Below, in pieces: positions 19,664 to 28,640 of a stretch of DNA of 64,000 bases. The notes beneath the pieces were generated by a model that had not been told where the DNA came from, searched no databases, and saw nothing but the letters and a program-made list of their open reading frames with translations. The first letter of the stretch is position 1. Each line of letters opens with the position of its first letter. The stretch is from Rhodopirellula baltica (GTDB lineage: Bacteria > Planctomycetota > Planctomycetia > Pirellulales > Pirellulaceae): positions 1 through 64,000 of the forward strand of contig PPHI01000065.1 in assembly GCA_002901265.1 (NCBI GenBank). Reading direction: 5' to 3'. A program made the translations under genes and the position numbers.

Positions 19664-20236
19664 ATGCGTCTGATCTTCTCCGCACTCCTCGCCCTTGGAG
19701 CTTTGACCACTATGCCAAACGCCGGACAAGCTGCCGAGAAAAGCACCGAGCACGAGTGCGCGCTCGACTTCAAAATGAAAGACATCGACGGCAAAGAAGT
19801 CGATTTGGAAGATTACGAAGGCAAAGTGGTGCTGATCGTCAACACCGCCAGCCAGTGCGGTCTGACCCCGCAATACACCGGACTGGAATCGCTGTACCAA
19901 AAGTACAAGGACAAAGGATTCGTGATCCTCGGATTCCCCTGCAACCAATTCGGTTCGCAAGAACCCGGCACCGACGCTGAGATCAAAACGTTCTGCAGCA
20001 CCCAGCACAACGTTTCGTTCCCCATGTTCAGCAAGATCAAAGTCAACAGCGACGAAGCATGTGACCTGTACAAGTACCTGACCAGCAAAGACACCAAACC
20101 GAAGGGCGCCGGCGCCGTGTCATGGAATTTCGAAAAGTTCCTGATCGATCGCGAAGGCAACCTGGTCGGCCGATTCGAGCCCCGCACCACGCCAAGCGAC
20201 TCGACGTTGGTCAAAGCGATCGAAGCGAAGCTCTAA
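19664..20236 (+). CDS. Exported glutathione peroxidase-family protein
   Basis: 190 residues from ATG 19664 with AGGA upstream. Signal peptide about 1-23 ends at GQA. The catalytic Cys is at about residue 65 in NTASQCGLTPQY (Cys rather than selenocysteine). The second motif GFPCNQFGSQEPG has the conserved Gln, and WNFEKFLIDREG is the third. It should reduce peroxides, with thioredoxin the more likely reductant for bacterial Cys forms. The signal peptide places it in the periplasm. Confidence 0.93.
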   Translation: MRLIFSALLALGALTTMPNAGQAAEKSTEHECALDFKMKDIDGKEVDLEDYEGKVVLIVNTASQCGLTPQYTGLESLYQKYKDKGFVILGFPCNQFGSQEPGTDAEIKTFCSTQHNVSFPMFSKIKVNSDEACDLYKYLTSKDTKPKGAGAVSWNFEKFLIDREGNLVGRFEPRTTPSDSTLVKAIEAKL

Positions 20237-20241
20237 GAGTC

Positions 20242-20264
20242 CTGAGCGAATTAGAGTCGCTCAG
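20242..20264. terminator. Hairpin between two convergent genes
   Basis: Perfect 8-bp stem CTGAGCGA / TCGCTCAG with a 7-base loop, between the glutathione peroxidase stop and the end of the CheB-like gene, whose stop codon it overlaps. There is no T tract, so termination is likely but not certain. Confidence 0.5.
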
Positions 20265-21385
20265 TGTTGGGAATACTCGATGTTCTCGGTGGGCGGCTCG
20301 GCAAATCCAACTTCTGGCGAAAGCTTGATCGCCTTGGAGATCAACTCCGCTTGCTGTCCGACCACGTCGGCTTGATCCCGATAGGTTGCGGCGACGTCAT
20401 CTCGCTGCAACCTCGTTTCTTCTTCGCCAAGCGAACGCAATAGACGCTCTTTTTCACGCAGCGTTCGCAGCATCGACCACCCCATTCGCTCAGCCGCGTC
20501 TCCGTGATATTCGATCATCGAGAGCAGCGTGTGGGCATGCCCGACGTGGCAACGGTACCGAGGAATCGACGAGTCCTGGACCCGCCACATCTGCCCATTG
20601 CAATCGGGGCACATGTAAGGCGACAGTTTGCCGATTCGGTTCTCCGCCGAGATATTGCTCTCGACCGTCATCGCAAACTGTAACTCCATCAATAACTGCT
20701 GCGATGGCGTGACTGTTTCACCGGCCGGTGTCTGTGCCAGTACCGACATCGCAGTCGCGATACCATCGAGTGGCAAAATCCCGTCGACGTCACAATAGCG
20801 AATCGCATTGCTGGGCATATCGGGGGCGACGGCGGTCTCGGGATGCTGGGCGATCGCTTTCCCGCCACATTGTTTGATTGCCTCCAAGCCGGCGGCGCCA
20901 TCATCGAGCATTCCCGTTAGCACGATTCCAACCGCTGCCCCACCGTGATGAACCGCTGCGGAGCGAAACATCGGATCCGCAGCCGGGCGTGAATAGTTTT
21001 CCTTCGGACCGATCGTTGTACGAATCGTCGCCCGCTCAATTAACAAATGCCGATCGGGTACCGCGACATAGACGTTTCCCTTTTCGAATCGCATCCCATC
21101 AACGGCGAGATGACACGGCAAATTGCTGTGCCGGCCAAAAATGTCCGCCAGGTAGTTCCGGCGTGGGCTGGCTGAGGTGTGCTGCGTGATAAAGATTGCA
21201 CCTGGGAAATCGCTCGGCACATCGGCAAGCAATGACGAAATCGCTTCAATTCCGCCCATCGACGCCGCGATGCAATAGATGTCGTGCGTTCGGCTGCCAT
21301 CGTCGTGTTTGGGTTGGATGTACACCGCGTCACCTCGTTGCCTGCGTAGCCTGTCGACCTGCCACTCCAGCTGGCCGCTTTTCAA
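20261..21385 (-). CDS. CheB-type protein-glutamate methylesterase with zinc-binding-like C-terminus
   Basis: 374 residues. The catalytic domain occupies about 35-215. The nucleophile is in AASMGGIEAI, the His in FITQHTSA and the Asp in VLTGMLDDGAAG. There is no receiver domain before it, unlike classical CheB. The C-terminus has CPDCNG ... YRCHVGHAHT, a possible Cys/His metal site, and then a helical tail. This form is often encoded away from chemotaxis operons. No CheR or receptor lies nearby. Confidence 0.88.
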   Translation of the reverse strand: MKSGQLEWQVDRLRRQRGDAVYIQPKHDDGSRTHDIYCIAASMGGIEAISSLLADVPSDFPGAIFITQHTSASPRRNYLADIFGRHSNLPCHLAVDGMRFEKGNVYVAVPDRHLLIERATIRTTIGPKENYSRPAADPMFRSAAVHHGGAAVGIVLTGMLDDGAAGLEAIKQCGGKAIAQHPETAVAPDMPSNAIRYCDVDGILPLDGIATAMSVLAQTPAGETVTPSQQLLMELQFAMTVESNISAENRIGKLSPYMCPDCNGQMWRVQDSSIPRYRCHVGHAHTLLSMIEYHGDAAERMGWSMLRTLREKERLLRSLGEEETRLQRDDVAATYRDQADVVGQQAELISKAIKLSPEVGFAEPPTENIEYSQH

Positions 21386-21506
21386 ACAGCCATCAAGGCG
21401 TGCAATCGCTATGCCAACAGAGGGACCGGCGCAGGACTTGTCGTGCCGTCATGACAAACACAATCGACAAAATGCTTGACAGCCATGCTTCTCGCGATAC
21501 GATCAG

Positions 21507-21744
21507 CGTGCCTTTGGTGACCCGCCCCGGATTCTTTGAACCGGAGGGGTGAACAGGGAACTCCGGTGCAATTCCGGGACGGTCCGGCCGCTGTATGCCG
21601 CCCGCGATCTGTGAAATGATCGCATCCTTCACTCGATTCTTATCACTGCCATTGTTCTGTGGCCAACATCGCGTTGGCGGCTGGAACGAGAAGGCACTGG
21701 GTGAATGGAAAAGGCGGTAAGTCAGAAGACCTACCATAGGCAAG
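21507..21744 (+). ncRNA. Cobalamin (B12) riboswitch
   Basis: The conserved blocks of the class I cobalamin riboswitch appear in order. P1 is TGCCT (21509-21513) pairing with AGGCA (21738-21742). GGGAACTCCGGTGCAATTCC and then a CCGCTGTA-type block (about 21556-21595) match the core. The B12 box AGTCAGAAGACCTACC lies at 21720-21735. It precedes the PEP-CTERM gene (GTG at 21940) by about 195 bases. High B12 should switch the downstream genes off. The expression platform could not be drawn with confidence. Confidence 0.93.
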
Positions 21745-21875
21745 ACGAACTTGTGCCCTCCTGGATTGGGGCGGTCGTTGCAGCGAACTGCTGCCGGTCC
21801 AAAGGCAACATCGCTGGCACCTTTCTAAAGCCAACCTGTTGGAACCTGCCACACTCAGCTTTTGCTCGACGTGGT

Positions 21876-21901
21876 ACGAAGACTCTGCACGAAGACTCTG
21901 C
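21876..21901. repeat. Tandem 13-bp duplication in the riboswitch leader
   Basis: ACGAAGACTCTGC occurs twice in a row and a third partial copy (ACGAAGAGT) follows. It lies between the riboswitch and the start codon of the next gene and may affect leader folding. Confidence 0.7.
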
Positions 21902-21939
21902 ACGAAGAGTTTCCAACAATCGTCCCCCCACTCTCCACC

Positions 21940-22958
21940 GTGAAAACTCAGCTGGCCCTGTCTCTCGTTGCCACCACCTTACTCAGCCACTCCACCGTCC
22001 AAGCACAACAAGGCGGACCTTACTCCGGCCCCACTGGCGTGACCGCCGGAGCGATCGACAATCCAATCGCTCGAGCCGACATCTCAATTTTTGAATCACG
22101 TGTCGTCGACTATTCCCCCGCCCCGGGGTCGGGCCCAACTTCGATTCCCCCACCACAGGCATCTCCTCGCTAGGCGAACTTTATAGCCCCGTCGCTCGAC
22201 CATCGGACCTGACAGGCTTCGACAAACGCTACCAACCGGCGATCGGAAGCGAACCTTCCGGAGCCCACGCCGGCGCTGTAACCGATCCCTTTGCCGGTGA
22301 CCTTTACAACTCGTCGGATACCTACGGATTCATCGGGATCGATAATCCAGGCTCGATCACGCTGGGATTTGACAATCCGATTTTTAACGGGGACGGTGCC
22401 GACTTTGCCGTTTTCGAGAACGGCTTTTCGTTCGGTGGCTCCACGTCGTTGTTTGCCGAATTCGCATTCGTCGAAGTCTCCACCAACGGCAGCGACTTTC
22501 TGCGTTTCGCTTCCATCTCACTTAACGATGGCGCATCCGCAGGTGCCGGTTCGTTCCAAAGCTTTGATGTTTCCAACGTTTACAACTTGGCTGGCAAGCA
22601 CGCAGCGAACTGGGGCACGCCGTTTGACCTGGATGAATTGAGCAATGACACCATGGTGCTGGACGGCATCCTGGACCTGAACCAGATCAACTATGTTCGC
22701 TTGGTCGATGTGGTCGGCAGCGGCGAACTGTTGGATGATCTCGGAAATCCGATCGACGGAGTCGCACGCGATTCACTTGGCAACCCGATCCTGGACAACT
22801 GGGTCAGCTTCGATTCGGCCGGCTTTGATTACGTCGGTCTATCCACCGGAGCAATCGGTCTTTTGAATGTCAGTGCTGTCCCCGAGCCATCCGCGTTCGC
22901 GTTGCTAGGTTGCATCTCGTTTGGCTTGATCACACGTCGCCGCCGACGCGGTCACTAG
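21940..22958 (+). pseudogene. PEP-CTERM surface protein, frameshifted
   Basis: Reading starts at GTG 21940 with a signal peptide (MKTQLALSLVATTLLSHSTV, ending AQA). It continues to DYSPAPG near 22130, where the frame is lost at a C/G run (CCCCGCCCCGGGGTCGGG). In the other frame the protein continues from GPNFDSPTTGISSLGELY through GADFAVFENGFSFGG and the region about 22449-22870 to the PEP-CTERM signal VPEPSAFALLGCISFG plus RRRRR. One extra G in the GGGG run would restore a protein of about 339 residues. It is the first gene after the B12 riboswitch. It may be a true mutation, a sequencing error or, less likely, recoding. Confidence 0.8.
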
Positions 22959-22967
22959 GAGCCATTT

Positions 22968-24146
22968 GTGGAAAACCGGACTGACGACGAATCCGCATTG
23001 AATCCGCAACTCGCGGTTTCTGTCACCTCGCCATGCAATCGAGTCTGCCGTTTGAACGGCGACGCGGTCTGCATCGGTTGCGGCCGCACGCGTCAGGAAA
23101 TCGGTCGCTGGGCAGTTTCCGGATACCAAGACAAAACCAGCATCAAACGTTTGGCTTCTGCCCGGTTGCAAGCGATGCACCAACCCTCGGCAACAATCCT
23201 TTCTGCACCAGACGCCGCTAAACGTGGCTTCACCTTGGTGGAGTTACTGGTCGTGATCGCAATCATCGGAATCCTTGTCGCGTTGTTGCTCCCCGCCGTT
23301 CAAGCGGTCCGCGAGGCGGCGCGGCGAGTGCAATGCGTCAACAACGAAAAGCAAATCGGACTTGGCATCCTGAACTATCACGCCGCCTACAAGAAACTGC
23401 CCGTGGGCGGCGCGGGAATCGTCAGCCTAACGAACTGGGCCATCCGTAGTCGCTGGCGGCCGAGCTGGGGATCAACGATCTTGCCGTTTATCGAACAGCA
23501 ATCGCTCTACGATCAACTGGATGTCACGATTCCTTACCTGGCACCGGAGAACCTCGATGCAGGCCGCAAGGTGGTTTCAACCTATCTGTGTCCTTCCGCG
23601 CCCAAGATGGAGTTGACCCGACCAAATGGCGACACGCTGTCATCACCACTTCGGTTCGGACGGACAGACTACGGCGGCAACTATGGCGAACGCGGATTGC
23701 GCTGTGCTCCGCTTCGCAACTGCCCGAACAACTATTCCGACATCGGGATGACCGATTCGACCGGGCGTGGCGTGTTGCTGTTCGGCAAAGATCATCAGAT
23801 CGCGCTGCGTGATTTGCTTGACGGAACGACTCACACCATCGTGATGGGCGAGTCACCCGAAGGTTTGCATTCGATTTGGGTTGGTCACAAAAACCTGTTT
23901 GACCAGAGCGCACCGATCAACGCGCAGGTTCAAGCGACAACCAGTTGGGACGCCTGCCGTCCGGGGCTATCGAGCCCACAAGGTGACTTCTGTGACTTCG
24001 GTCAGGAGTTCCATAGTTACCACGTCGGCGGAGCCCATTTTTTGATGGCCGATGGATCGGCACACTTCGTCTCCGAGTCACTCGACTTGAAGATTTTTTC
24101 TGCCTTGCTGTCCCGCCGCGGTGGCGAGGTAGTGACATCGTTTTAA
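22968..24146 (+). CDS. DUF1289 domain fused to DUF1559 prepilin-like protein
   Basis: 392 residues; GTG start with AGGAG 8 bases upstream, 9 bases after the previous stop. Residues 20-50 carry a DUF1289 Cys motif (SPCNRVCRLNGDAVCIGCGR). At residue 79 a type IV prepilin motif follows ([17 protein letters not shown]), then the DUF1559 domain typical of planctomycetes, ending with HFLMADGSAHFVSESLD. A prepilin motif normally lies within the first 20-30 residues. An internal ATG at 23175 would give a normal prepilin, so this may be two overlapping in-frame products rather than one fusion. Confidence 0.8.
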   Translation: MENRTDDESALNPQLAVSVTSPCNRVCRLNGDAVCIGCGRTRQEIGRWAVSGYQDKTSIKRLASARLQAMHQPSATILSAPDAAKRGFTLVELLVVIAIIGILVALLLPAVQAVREAARRVQCVNNEKQIGLGILNYHAAYKKLPVGGAGIVSLTNWAIRSRWRPSWGSTILPFIEQQSLYDQLDVTIPYLAPENLDAGRKVVSTYLCPSAPKMELTRPNGDTLSSPLRFGRTDYGGNYGERGLRCAPLRNCPNNYSDIGMTDSTGRGVLLFGKDHQIALRDLLDGTTHTIVMGESPEGLHSIWVGHKNLFDQSAPINAQVQATTSWDACRPGLSSPQGDFCDFGQEFHSYHVGGAHFLMADGSAHFVSESLDLKIFSALLSRRGGEVVTSF

Positions 24147-24198
24147 TCGCTCGGCCGATGATCGGCTGACACCATCACCATCTTTCGTTTTCACAACC

Positions 24199-25128
24199 AT
24201 GTACCGAACACTACGAAATGCCGCCCTCGCGATCGCGATGACCTGCACCGGCGTTGCCAGCGCCGAAAACCTTGTTGACTTTGAATCGTTTTCGTTAGGC
24301 GCTGAGGGCTACTTCAACGGACCGACCGCCAACGCCGTTGCGGAAGAACGACAATACTGGTGGGGAACACAAACCGAACAAGTTGGCACCTTCGACGTTC
24401 AAGGCGTCGACTTTTCGAACAGCAGTGCGCCATTCAGTTGGGGTGGTTTTGCGGTCAGCAATCACACTGACAATTTCACCCCTAGCTTCGCGAACCAATA
24501 CAGTGCGTTTCCAGGCGGCGGTGCAGGTGGATCGTCCCAATATGCCGTCGCATTCGGATACCGCGATACACAAACGACCGCCTTCATCGGCGAAGACATG
24601 CTGTTGGACCCGACGGACGTCAGCCAACTGCAACTGCTGCCCAGCATTTATCTCCCCGAAGGTGCCATCGCGACGAGCATCGAAGTTGCTAACACGACCT
24701 ATGCGGCGTTGACGATGCAAGACGGCGACGCATTCACCGAAGCTTTTGGCGGTCTCAGCGGCAGCGACCTTGACTACCTGACGCTGTCGATCTTTGGTGT
24801 CAACGCAAGCAATCAGGTGCTTGCCGAATCGATCGAATTCAACTTGGCCGACTACCGCTTTGCGAACGATGAAGACGACTACATCCTCGACACATGGGCT
24901 CAGATCGATCTGACCTCGCTCGCCGGCGCACGAAGCTTGCACTTCAATCTCGCTTCCTCCGATATCGGCGATGGCGGTATGAACACACCGTCGTACTTCG
25001 CGATCGACAACTTGGCGATCACCGCGATCCCCGAGCCAAGTTCGTTCGTACTGCTTTCCGGTGTCGGCCTGATCGGCTGCACCCTTCGCCGCCGACGCGG
25101 CACACAACGCAGCAACCTCTCTGCCTAG
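24199..25128 (+). CDS. PEP-CTERM surface protein, DUF4465-like
   Basis: 309 residues. Signal peptide about 1-22, mature start ENLVDFESF. The signature WGGFAVSNHTDNFTPSFANQ followed by YSAFPGGGAGGSSQYAV fits the DUF4465 family. The C-terminal sorting signal is IPEPSSFVLLSGVGLIG followed by RRRRG, so it should be processed by the exosortase system and held at the surface. It is in line with the B12-riboswitch genes. DUF4465-type proteins occur in B12-regulated loci of other phyla (from memory), so cobalamin binding is a reasonable guess but untested. Confidence 0.8.
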   Translation: MYRTLRNAALAIAMTCTGVASAENLVDFESFSLGAEGYFNGPTANAVAEERQYWWGTQTEQVGTFDVQGVDFSNSSAPFSWGGFAVSNHTDNFTPSFANQYSAFPGGGAGGSSQYAVAFGYRDTQTTAFIGEDMLLDPTDVSQLQLLPSIYLPEGAIATSIEVANTTYAALTMQDGDAFTEAFGGLSGSDLDYLTLSIFGVNASNQVLAESIEFNLADYRFANDEDDYILDTWAQIDLTSLAGARSLHFNLASSDIGDGGMNTPSYFAIDNLAITAIPEPSSFVLLSGVGLIGCTLRRRRGTQRSNLSA

Positions 25129-25171
25129 GACCTCGTGTCCTTCACCAAGCTAGCCTAGCCATGCACTTGAA

Positions 25172-25192
25172 GCGGGAGCAACGTTCTCCCGC
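25172..25192 (+). terminator. Hairpin after the PEP-CTERM gene
   Basis: Perfect 7-bp stem GCGGGAG / CTCCCGC with a 7-base loop, 44 bases past the stop. There is no strong T tract. If it terminates, nrdA is transcribed separately from the riboswitch genes. Confidence 0.5.
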
Positions 25193-25329
25193 GAATGGCT
25201 GACCTATTTCGTCAGCGTCCCGCTAGCACCTCCCCATTTCATTTTCCAACTGCCTGCTTTTGAAACTCATCAGCAGAGCAGGGCGGTCGTACGCGCGCCT
25301 ATCACAGAAGATTTTTAAGAGCGAAAGTA

Positions 25330-28194
25330 ATGAGTACCCCATCGATCGGCGAATTATCGGTCTGTAAACGAGATGGCCGCGAGGTCACGTTCGACCCGCA
25401 GCGAATCGAAGTGGCTTTGCGAAAAGCATTCCGCGCCGAACGGAGTGCCGACCGGCCGACCGCAGAAGAAACACTCCCGACGGAAATCGAAAACGACATC
25501 CAAGCCATCGTCCAATCGGTGGTCGAGGCTGCCGCCGAAGCGAACCGTGAAACCACGATCGGTGTGGAGCAGGTTCAAGACATCGTCGAAATCGGCTTGA
25601 TGAAACGCCAGCACTACCGCGTCTCGCGGCGCTACATCCTATACCGTTCCGAACAAGCTCGTGTGCGTGCTGTCCGGCAACAAGACAGTGATCTGTTGGA
25701 CCGTCCGGGAAATGGTAATGAAGCGGCTGCGACATCAAACATCCCGTTTTATGTAACACTTGAACCCGGCGTCCGGGTCCCCTTCGATGCCACACGACTG
25801 GAGCGATTCCTGACCTCGATTCCAGCTGCTTCGGCGAGCGAGGTTTCTACGTCTGACATCATCGACGAAGTCATTCGCAGTGGCTTCGACGGAATGACGA
25901 CGGACGACCTTGCGCGTTCGCTCGTGCTTTCCACTCGCTGCCGCATCGAACGCGACCCGGCATTCGACCGGTTGGCCGCGGCACTGCAACTGTCGATCCT
26001 CTACCGCCAAGCACTTGGCGTGACGCAAACCGCCGCTGACTTCGAACGCGTGTATCGCGACCGGTTCGAACATTTCCTGATCGAAGGAATCCGCGAAGGC
26101 AGGCTCTCCGAACAACTTCGCGAGTTCGACCTCGCCAAACTGACCGCAGCTCTGCAGCCGCTACGCGACACCCAGTTCCGCTACCTTGGCGTCCAGACGA
26201 TCTACGACCGCTACCTGTTGCACGTCGATGGCCGGCGTATCGAAACGCCACAGTATTTCTGGATGCGAGTTTCGATGGGGTTGGCTTTGGCTGAATCCGC
26301 CGACTCGCGAACCGACCGCGCGATCGAATTCTACCGATTGCTGTCGTCCTTCCGTTTCACCAGCGCAACGCCAACACTGTTCAACAGCGGCACTTGCCAC
26401 CCGCAGCTCAGCAGTTGTTACCTGACCACCGTCCAAGACGACCTAGAGGACATCTTCGCTTGCATCAGCGACAACGCGATGCTTTCGAAATGGGCCGGCG
26501 GCCTAGGTAACGACTGGACCAACGTCCGTGCGACTGGCTCGCTCATCAAAGGTACCAACGGAACCAGCCAAGGCGTGATCCCGTTTTTAAAAGTCGTCAA
26601 CGATGCCGCCGTCGCGGTCAATCAAGGCGGCAAACGCAAAGGCGCCGTGTGTGCGTACATGGAACCGTGGCACTTGGACTTTGAAGAGTTCTTGGACCTT
26701 CGCAAAAACACCGGTGACGATCGTCGTCGTACCCATGATATGCACACCGCATCGTGGATCCCCGATCTATTTATGCAGCGACTTCGCGACGGCGGAACGT
26801 GGACGCTGTTTAGTCCTCAAGAAGTCCCCGATCTGCACGACACCTATGGAAAGGCCTTCCAAGAGCGTTACGAACACTACGAGCGTCAAGCCGAAGCGGG
26901 AAAGATCAAACAACACCGCCAAGTCCCAGCCGTCGACCTGTGGCGTAAGTTGCTGACCCGGACCTTTGAAACCGGTCACCCCTGGGTCACATTCAAAGAC
27001 CCGTCCAACATCCGCAGCCCCCAAGATCACGTCGGTGTCGTCCACAGCAGCAACCTGTGCACGGAAATCCTGCTGAACACCAGCCAGGACGAAACCGCCG
27101 TTTGCAACCTGGGCAGCATCAACCTTGCCGAACACATCGTCGACGGCAAACTCGATCACCAGCGACTTTGCGAAACCGTCACGACGGCAATGCGGATGCT
27201 GGACAACGTCATCGACATCAATTTTTATCCCACACCAAAATCTAAAAACGCAAACACGCGGCACCGCCCTGTGGGCTTGGGCATGATGGGATTCCAAGAC
27301 GCACTGCAGCGACTTGGAATCAGCTATGCCAGCGAAGCGGCCATCCAGTTTGCCGACGAAAGCGCCGAAGCGATCAGCTATTACGCGATCCTTGCATCCA
27401 GCAACTTGGCCAAAGAACGCGGGACCTATCAAACCTACAACGGTTCGAAGTGGGACCGTGGTCTGCTGCCGATCGACACCCTGGAACTGCTGCAACAGGA
27501 ACGTGGCGAAACGCTCGACGTCGACCGCGGAAGCACGCTGGACTGGCAACCCGTTCGCGAAGCCATCGCGGAGCACGGGATGCGAAACAGCAACTGTTTG
27601 GCGATCGCACCAACGGCAACGATCTCGACCATCATCGGCGTCACGCAATCGATCGAACCGACCTACAAATACCTGTACGCCAAAAGCAACTTGTCGGGTG
27701 ACTTTATCCAAGTCCACGCAGACCTTGTCGAGGAACTGAAGCGTCGCGAACTTTGGAACGCCGGGTTGCTAGACGAACTGAAGTACCACGATGGAACACT
27801 GGCTGAGATGCCAAGCATTCCGCAAGACATCAAAGAGCTGTTCTGCAGCGCTTTCGAGATCGACCCACGTTGGCTGATCGAAGCGGCTGCGCGACGGCAA
27901 AAGTGGATCGACCAAGGCCAATCGTTAAACCTGTATGTCGCCCAACCGAGCGGCAAAGCGATCGACGCGATGTACCAACATGCTTGGAAACAAGGTTTGA
28001 AAACAACGTATTACCTGCGTTCGTTGGCAGCCACGCAAGTCGAAAAATCAACCGTCGACGTCAACCGCCATGGGATCCAACCTCGCTGGATGAAATCGGC
28101 GAGTTCATCCTCTTCGATCCGTGTCGACCGTGCTTCGGCAACCTCCGGATCGGTTTGCAGCATCGATGATCCCGATTGCGAAGCCTGCCAATAG
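25330..28194 (+). CDS. nrdA: Ribonucleotide reductase large subunit, class I
   Basis: 954 residues, longer than E. coli NrdA (761) because of N-terminal ATP-cone material. A first cone is at about 8-100 ([20 protein letters not shown]) and a second cone-like region at about 138-240. Active-site residues by eye: Cys in HPQLSSCYL (about 363), the N-x-C-x-E set in SSNLCTEI (about 575-579), and Cys in [10 protein letters not shown] (about 592). The C-terminal thiol pair is in DPDCEACQ. It makes dNDPs with the R2 encoded 450 bases downstream. Several N-terminal cones together with this type of R2 recall chlamydial class Ic enzymes. Confidence 0.96.
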   Translation: MSTPSIGELSVCKRDGREVTFDPQRIEVALRKAFRAERSADRPTAEETLPTEIENDIQAIVQSVVEAAAEANRETTIGVEQVQDIVEIGLMKRQHYRVSRRYILYRSEQARVRAVRQQDSDLLDRPGNGNEAAATSNIPFYVTLEPGVRVPFDATRLERFLTSIPAASASEVSTSDIIDEVIRSGFDGMTTDDLARSLVLSTRCRIERDPAFDRLAAALQLSILYRQALGVTQTAADFERVYRDRFEHFLIEGIREGRLSEQLREFDLAKLTAALQPLRDTQFRYLGVQTIYDRYLLHVDGRRIETPQYFWMRVSMGLALAESADSRTDRAIEFYRLLSSFRFTSATPTLFNSGTCHPQLSSCYLTTVQDDLEDIFACISDNAMLSKWAGGLGNDWTNVRATGSLIKGTNGTSQGVIPFLKVVNDAAVAVNQGGKRKGAVCAYMEPWHLDFEEFLDLRKNTGDDRRRTHDMHTASWIPDLFMQRLRDGGTWTLFSPQEVPDLHDTYGKAFQERYEHYERQAEAGKIKQHRQVPAVDLWRKLLTRTFETGHPWVTFKDPSNIRSPQDHVGVVHSSNLCTEILLNTSQDETAVCNLGSINLAEHIVDGKLDHQRLCETVTTAMRMLDNVIDINFYPTPKSKNANTRHRPVGLGMMGFQDALQRLGISYASEAAIQFADESAEAISYYAILASSNLAKERGTYQTYNGSKWDRGLLPIDTLELLQQERGETLDVDRGSTLDWQPVREAIAEHGMRNSNCLAIAPTATISTIIGVTQSIEPTYKYLYAKSNLSGDFIQVHADLVEELKRRELWNAGLLDELKYHDGTLAEMPSIPQDIKELFCSAFEIDPRWLIEAAARRQKWIDQGQSLNLYVAQPSGKAIDAMYQHAWKQGLKTTYYLRSLAATQVEKSTVDVNRHGIQPRWMKSASSSSSIRVDRASATSGSVCSIDDPDCEACQ

Positions 28195-28218
28195 GTTGTG
28201 ATCACGACTCACGAACAA

Positions 28219-28292
28219 GCAGGCATGCTCGGCGATGCCGCGACCTGTCGCGTTGGGGCAACTCGCTGGCCAACGCTCGCCGACATGCCTGC
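28219..28292 (+). other. Strongly folded intergenic element between nrdA and nrdB
   Basis: The outer stem pairs GCAGGCATGCTCGGCGA (28219-28235) with TCGCCGACATGCCTGC (28277-28292), with one bulged C. Inside, two alternative hairpins share bases: CGCGA/TCGCG (28239-28252) and GCGTTGG/CCAACGC (28250-28276). It could be a terminator-attenuator, an RNA processing site or a palindromic repeat. Confidence 0.6.
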
Positions 28293-28331
28293 CCATTGAT
28301 TCCTTTTAACGCTGAATCCCCAAGGCTGTTC

Positions 28332-28613
28332 ATGCGGTTTTATCAACAGTGGATCGAACGTGCCTTCCGTGTTGAACACCGTCCAGGGATTGCCCGATCG
28401 TACTGGCGCGTCGAACCGGACGGCACCATCATCATGCTGACCGACGAAGGCGGGTTCGACCTGCCTAGCCGCGACGGACCGTTCCTCGCGATTCACATGG
28501 ATCGCGACAACAACGTCCTATGCGGCCCCGAGTGCTTACCCACACGCCTTTCACTGGCCGTGTGGCTGCGACCGCGATCGACGTGCCCCATCCCCACCGA
28601 CCCACGAATCTAA
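28332..28613 (+). CDS. Small conserved-looking protein between nrdA and nrdB
   Basis: 93 residues from ATG 28332 (MRFYQQWIERAFRVEHRPGI). The ORF extends upstream to 28176, but that part overlaps nrdA and the hairpin element, so the internal ATG is preferred. It is soluble and basic with a strand-rich centre (YWRVEPDGTIIMLTDEGGFD). No family recognised. Its place in the nrd operon, 27 bases before nrdB, suggests a role linked to the reductase, but that rests on position only. Confidence 0.6.
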   Translation: MRFYQQWIERAFRVEHRPGIARSYWRVEPDGTIIMLTDEGGFDLPSRDGPFLAIHMDRDNNVLCGPECLPTRLSLAVWLRPRSTCPIPTDPRI

Positions 28614-28640
28614 ACCATCACCTCCATCGACCGATACGAA

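Noticed and set aside
25193-25329. A second B12 riboswitch directly before nrdA
   Set aside because: No B12 box or core motif in the gap.
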